64,000 nucleotides of DNA. Source: Chitinophagaceae bacterium (GTDB taxonomy: Bacteria > Bacteroidota > Bacteroidia > Chitinophagales > Chitinophagaceae). The notes beneath the pieces are model-generated. The model searched no databases. It was not told the origin of the DNA and was given only the letters and a program-made list of their open reading frames with translations. The DNA lies in NCBI GenBank assembly GCA_004028765.1, contig SAIX01000011.1, forward strand, positions 24,503 to 88,502. The letters are read 5' to 3'. Below, piece after piece: positions 62,908 through 64,000 of the stretch (the first letter of the stretch is position 1; the number at the start of each line of letters is the position of its first letter). Both the position numbers and the translations under genes were made by a program.

Positions 62908-64000
62908 TAGCTTACAAGCGCCCCGGCCATCGCTTTTCTTTCGCCGATCTGCTGGCGCCACATGGCATAATACAAACCTTTTTCGGCAAGCAGTTCCTGG
63001 TGGTTACCGGTTTCAACCACCTGGCCTTTTTCGAGAACATAAATTCTGTCGGCATGCATGATGGTGCTGAGCCTGTGCGCGATCATTACCGTGATTTGTT
63101 CTTTTTCTCTTGAGATCCTTCGGATGGTATTGGTGATCTCTTCTTCGGTAATACTGTCAAGTGCAGAAGTGGCTTCATCAAAAATGAGCAGATGAGGATG
63201 TCGCAATAAAGCCCTTGCGATGGAGAGCCGTTGCTTTTCACCACCACTCAGTTTCAATCCGCCTTCACCGATCATGGTATCGATCCCTTTTTCGGCACGG
63301 GCCAGAAGATTATCGCAACTTGCCTTGTGCAATGCTTCGCGGATATCATCTTCTGTAGCTTCCGGGTATACAAAGCTGAGGTTCTCGCGGATGGTTCCGG
63401 CAAACAGTTGCGTGTCCTGTGTTACAAAACCGATCTGGCTTCTCAACTCATCAAAATGCATATCATTCCCATCAATCCCATTGTAAAAAATCGCCCCTTG
63501 CTGCGGGCGGTATAAACCTACCAGGAGTTTTACCAATGTACTTTTTCCCGCGCCTGACGGTCCCACAAATGCTACAGTTTCACCTTTCTTCACATCAAAA
63601 GAAATTCCATCGAGTGCACGGTATTGGGCTGTCTGGTGTTTGAAAACCACATTCCGGAATTCGAGCTCTCCGATCATTCCGACAGCAACCGGATTTGCAG
63701 GGCTTGGCTCCACTTTCTTCCCCATGAGTGTATGAAAATTATTGAGGGAAGCTTCTGCTTCGCGGTAACTCATGATGATGGCCCCGATCTCCTGCAAGGG
63801 CCCGAAAATGAAGAAACTGTAGAACTGTAATGAGATCAACTGACCGACAGACAAAACATCTTTGAAAATATGCCACATCAGTGTAAACGTGATTACCTGG
63901 CGCAGAAAATTCACCATCGTACTCTGGATAAAACTCAGTGAACGGATTTTTTTCACTTTGGTAAGATCCAGCACGAGAATTTTATAGTTATTGTTATTAA
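62907..64000 (-). CDS. ABC exporter (fused permease-ATPase), C-terminal part, cut by window edge
   Basis: The frame is open to the right-hand window edge, so the N-terminus is missing. What remains is the end of the permease domain (VLSVGQLISLQFYSFFIFGP) and a full ATPase: Walker A GPSGAGKST, Q-loop GFVTQDTQLFAGTIREN, signature LSGGEKQRLSIARALL, Walker B LLIFDEATSALD and H-switch MIAHRLSTI. Type I exporter of the MsbA/lipid-drug or peptidase-ABC (bacteriocin) kind; an N-terminal peptidase cannot be judged. Ends 77 bp before the convergent DUF2721 gene, with the inverted repeat between. Confidence 0.93.
   Translation of the reverse strand, partial: NNNNYKILVLDLTKVKKIRSLSFIQSTMVNFLRQVITFTLMWHIFKDVLSVGQLISLQFYSFFIFGPLQEIGAIIMSYREAEASLNNFHTLMGKKVEPSPANPVAVGMIGELEFRNVVFKHQTAQYRALDGISFDVKKGETVAFVGPSGAGKSTLVKLLVGLYRPQQGAIFYNGIDGNDMHFDELRSQIGFVTQDTQLFAGTIRENLSFVYPEATEDDIREALHKASCDNLLARAEKGIDTMIGEGGLKLSGGEKQRLSIARALLRHPHLLIFDEATSALDSITEEEITNTIRRISREKEQITVMIAHRLSTIMHADRIYVLEKGQVVETGNHQELLAEKGLYYAMWRQQIGERKAMAGALVS

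Noticed and set aside
1..64000. CRISPR array, prophage, insertion sequence or integrative element
   Set aside because: No regularly spaced repeats, transposase, integrase or phage structural genes were found on either strand.

Overview
The window looks like chromosomal DNA from a Bacteroidota bacterium, most likely a Chitinophagia/Chitinophagaceae-type soil or freshwater organism. The evidence is a gldKLMN gliding/type IX secretion cluster, SusC/SusD and other TonB-dependent receptors with N-terminal carboxypeptidase-regulatory domains, a type IX C-terminal sorting domain, an ECF sigma/anti-sigma pair, many copies of the Bacteroidota -7 promoter element (TAnnTTTG), and starts with no Shine-Dalgarno sequence. 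I see no insertion sequence, prophage, CRISPR array or rRNA. There is one tRNA gene.

Layout. 1-7018: tail of an ECF sigma factor, then a tight carotenoid operon (crtI, crtB, idi, a crtD-like desaturase, cruF-like hydratase, crtZ, crtY), predicted to make a monocyclic 3-hydroxylated, 1'-hydroxylated carotenoid of the saproxanthin type. 7051-7122: tRNA-Arg(CCG). 7.3-8.4 kb: GNAT acetyltransferase and a small coiled-coil ORF. 8.9-13.8 kb: SusD/SusC pair with repeated putative operator half-sites upstream. 14-22.5 kb: tyrosine phosphatase, Gfo/Idh/MocA oxidoreductase, DinB-like protein, P1 peptidase, and a GH31 plus alginate-lyase-family pair. 22.5-28.6 kb: a region I read as a sulfur-scavenging regulon, partly decayed. 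It holds an FMN-dependent (sulfonate/sulfone-type) monooxygenase, an ATP-grasp ligase, a PhyH dioxygenase with a thioredoxin-like protein, and a 42-codon ORF ending in a poly-cysteine tract, under three near-identical 17-bp palindromes. 28.6-34 kb: a secreted protein with a papain-like signature, a second PhyH dioxygenase, MarC, and a cobalamin-riboswitch-controlled BtuB-like receptor with a CWC protein. 34-46 kb: amino-acid permease with a PLP lyase-type enzyme, TolC with a membrane fusion protein, gpsA, hemW, a DUF4271 gene with hemD, and a YyaL-like protein. 46.4-51.3 kb: gldK-gldL-gldM-gldN. 51.5-56 kb: uvrC, a lipoprotein, and a sigma/anti-sigma pair. 56-64 kb: DUF1800/DUF1501 pair (the latter a predicted T9SS substrate), a small Cys-pair protein plus TonB receptor, DUF2721 protein, and a truncated ABC exporter.

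The most interesting signal is the poly-Cys ORF at 23103-23231. It starts just downstream of a palindromic operator, is followed by a GC-rich hairpin, and then by the decayed start of a TonB-dependent receptor gene that has been fused by deletion to a remnant of a second ATP-grasp gene. The arrangement resembles a cysteine-responsive attenuation leader, or less likely a peptide substrate, of a sulfur-acquisition operon. All functional statements are inferred from sequence by eye; no database search was run.
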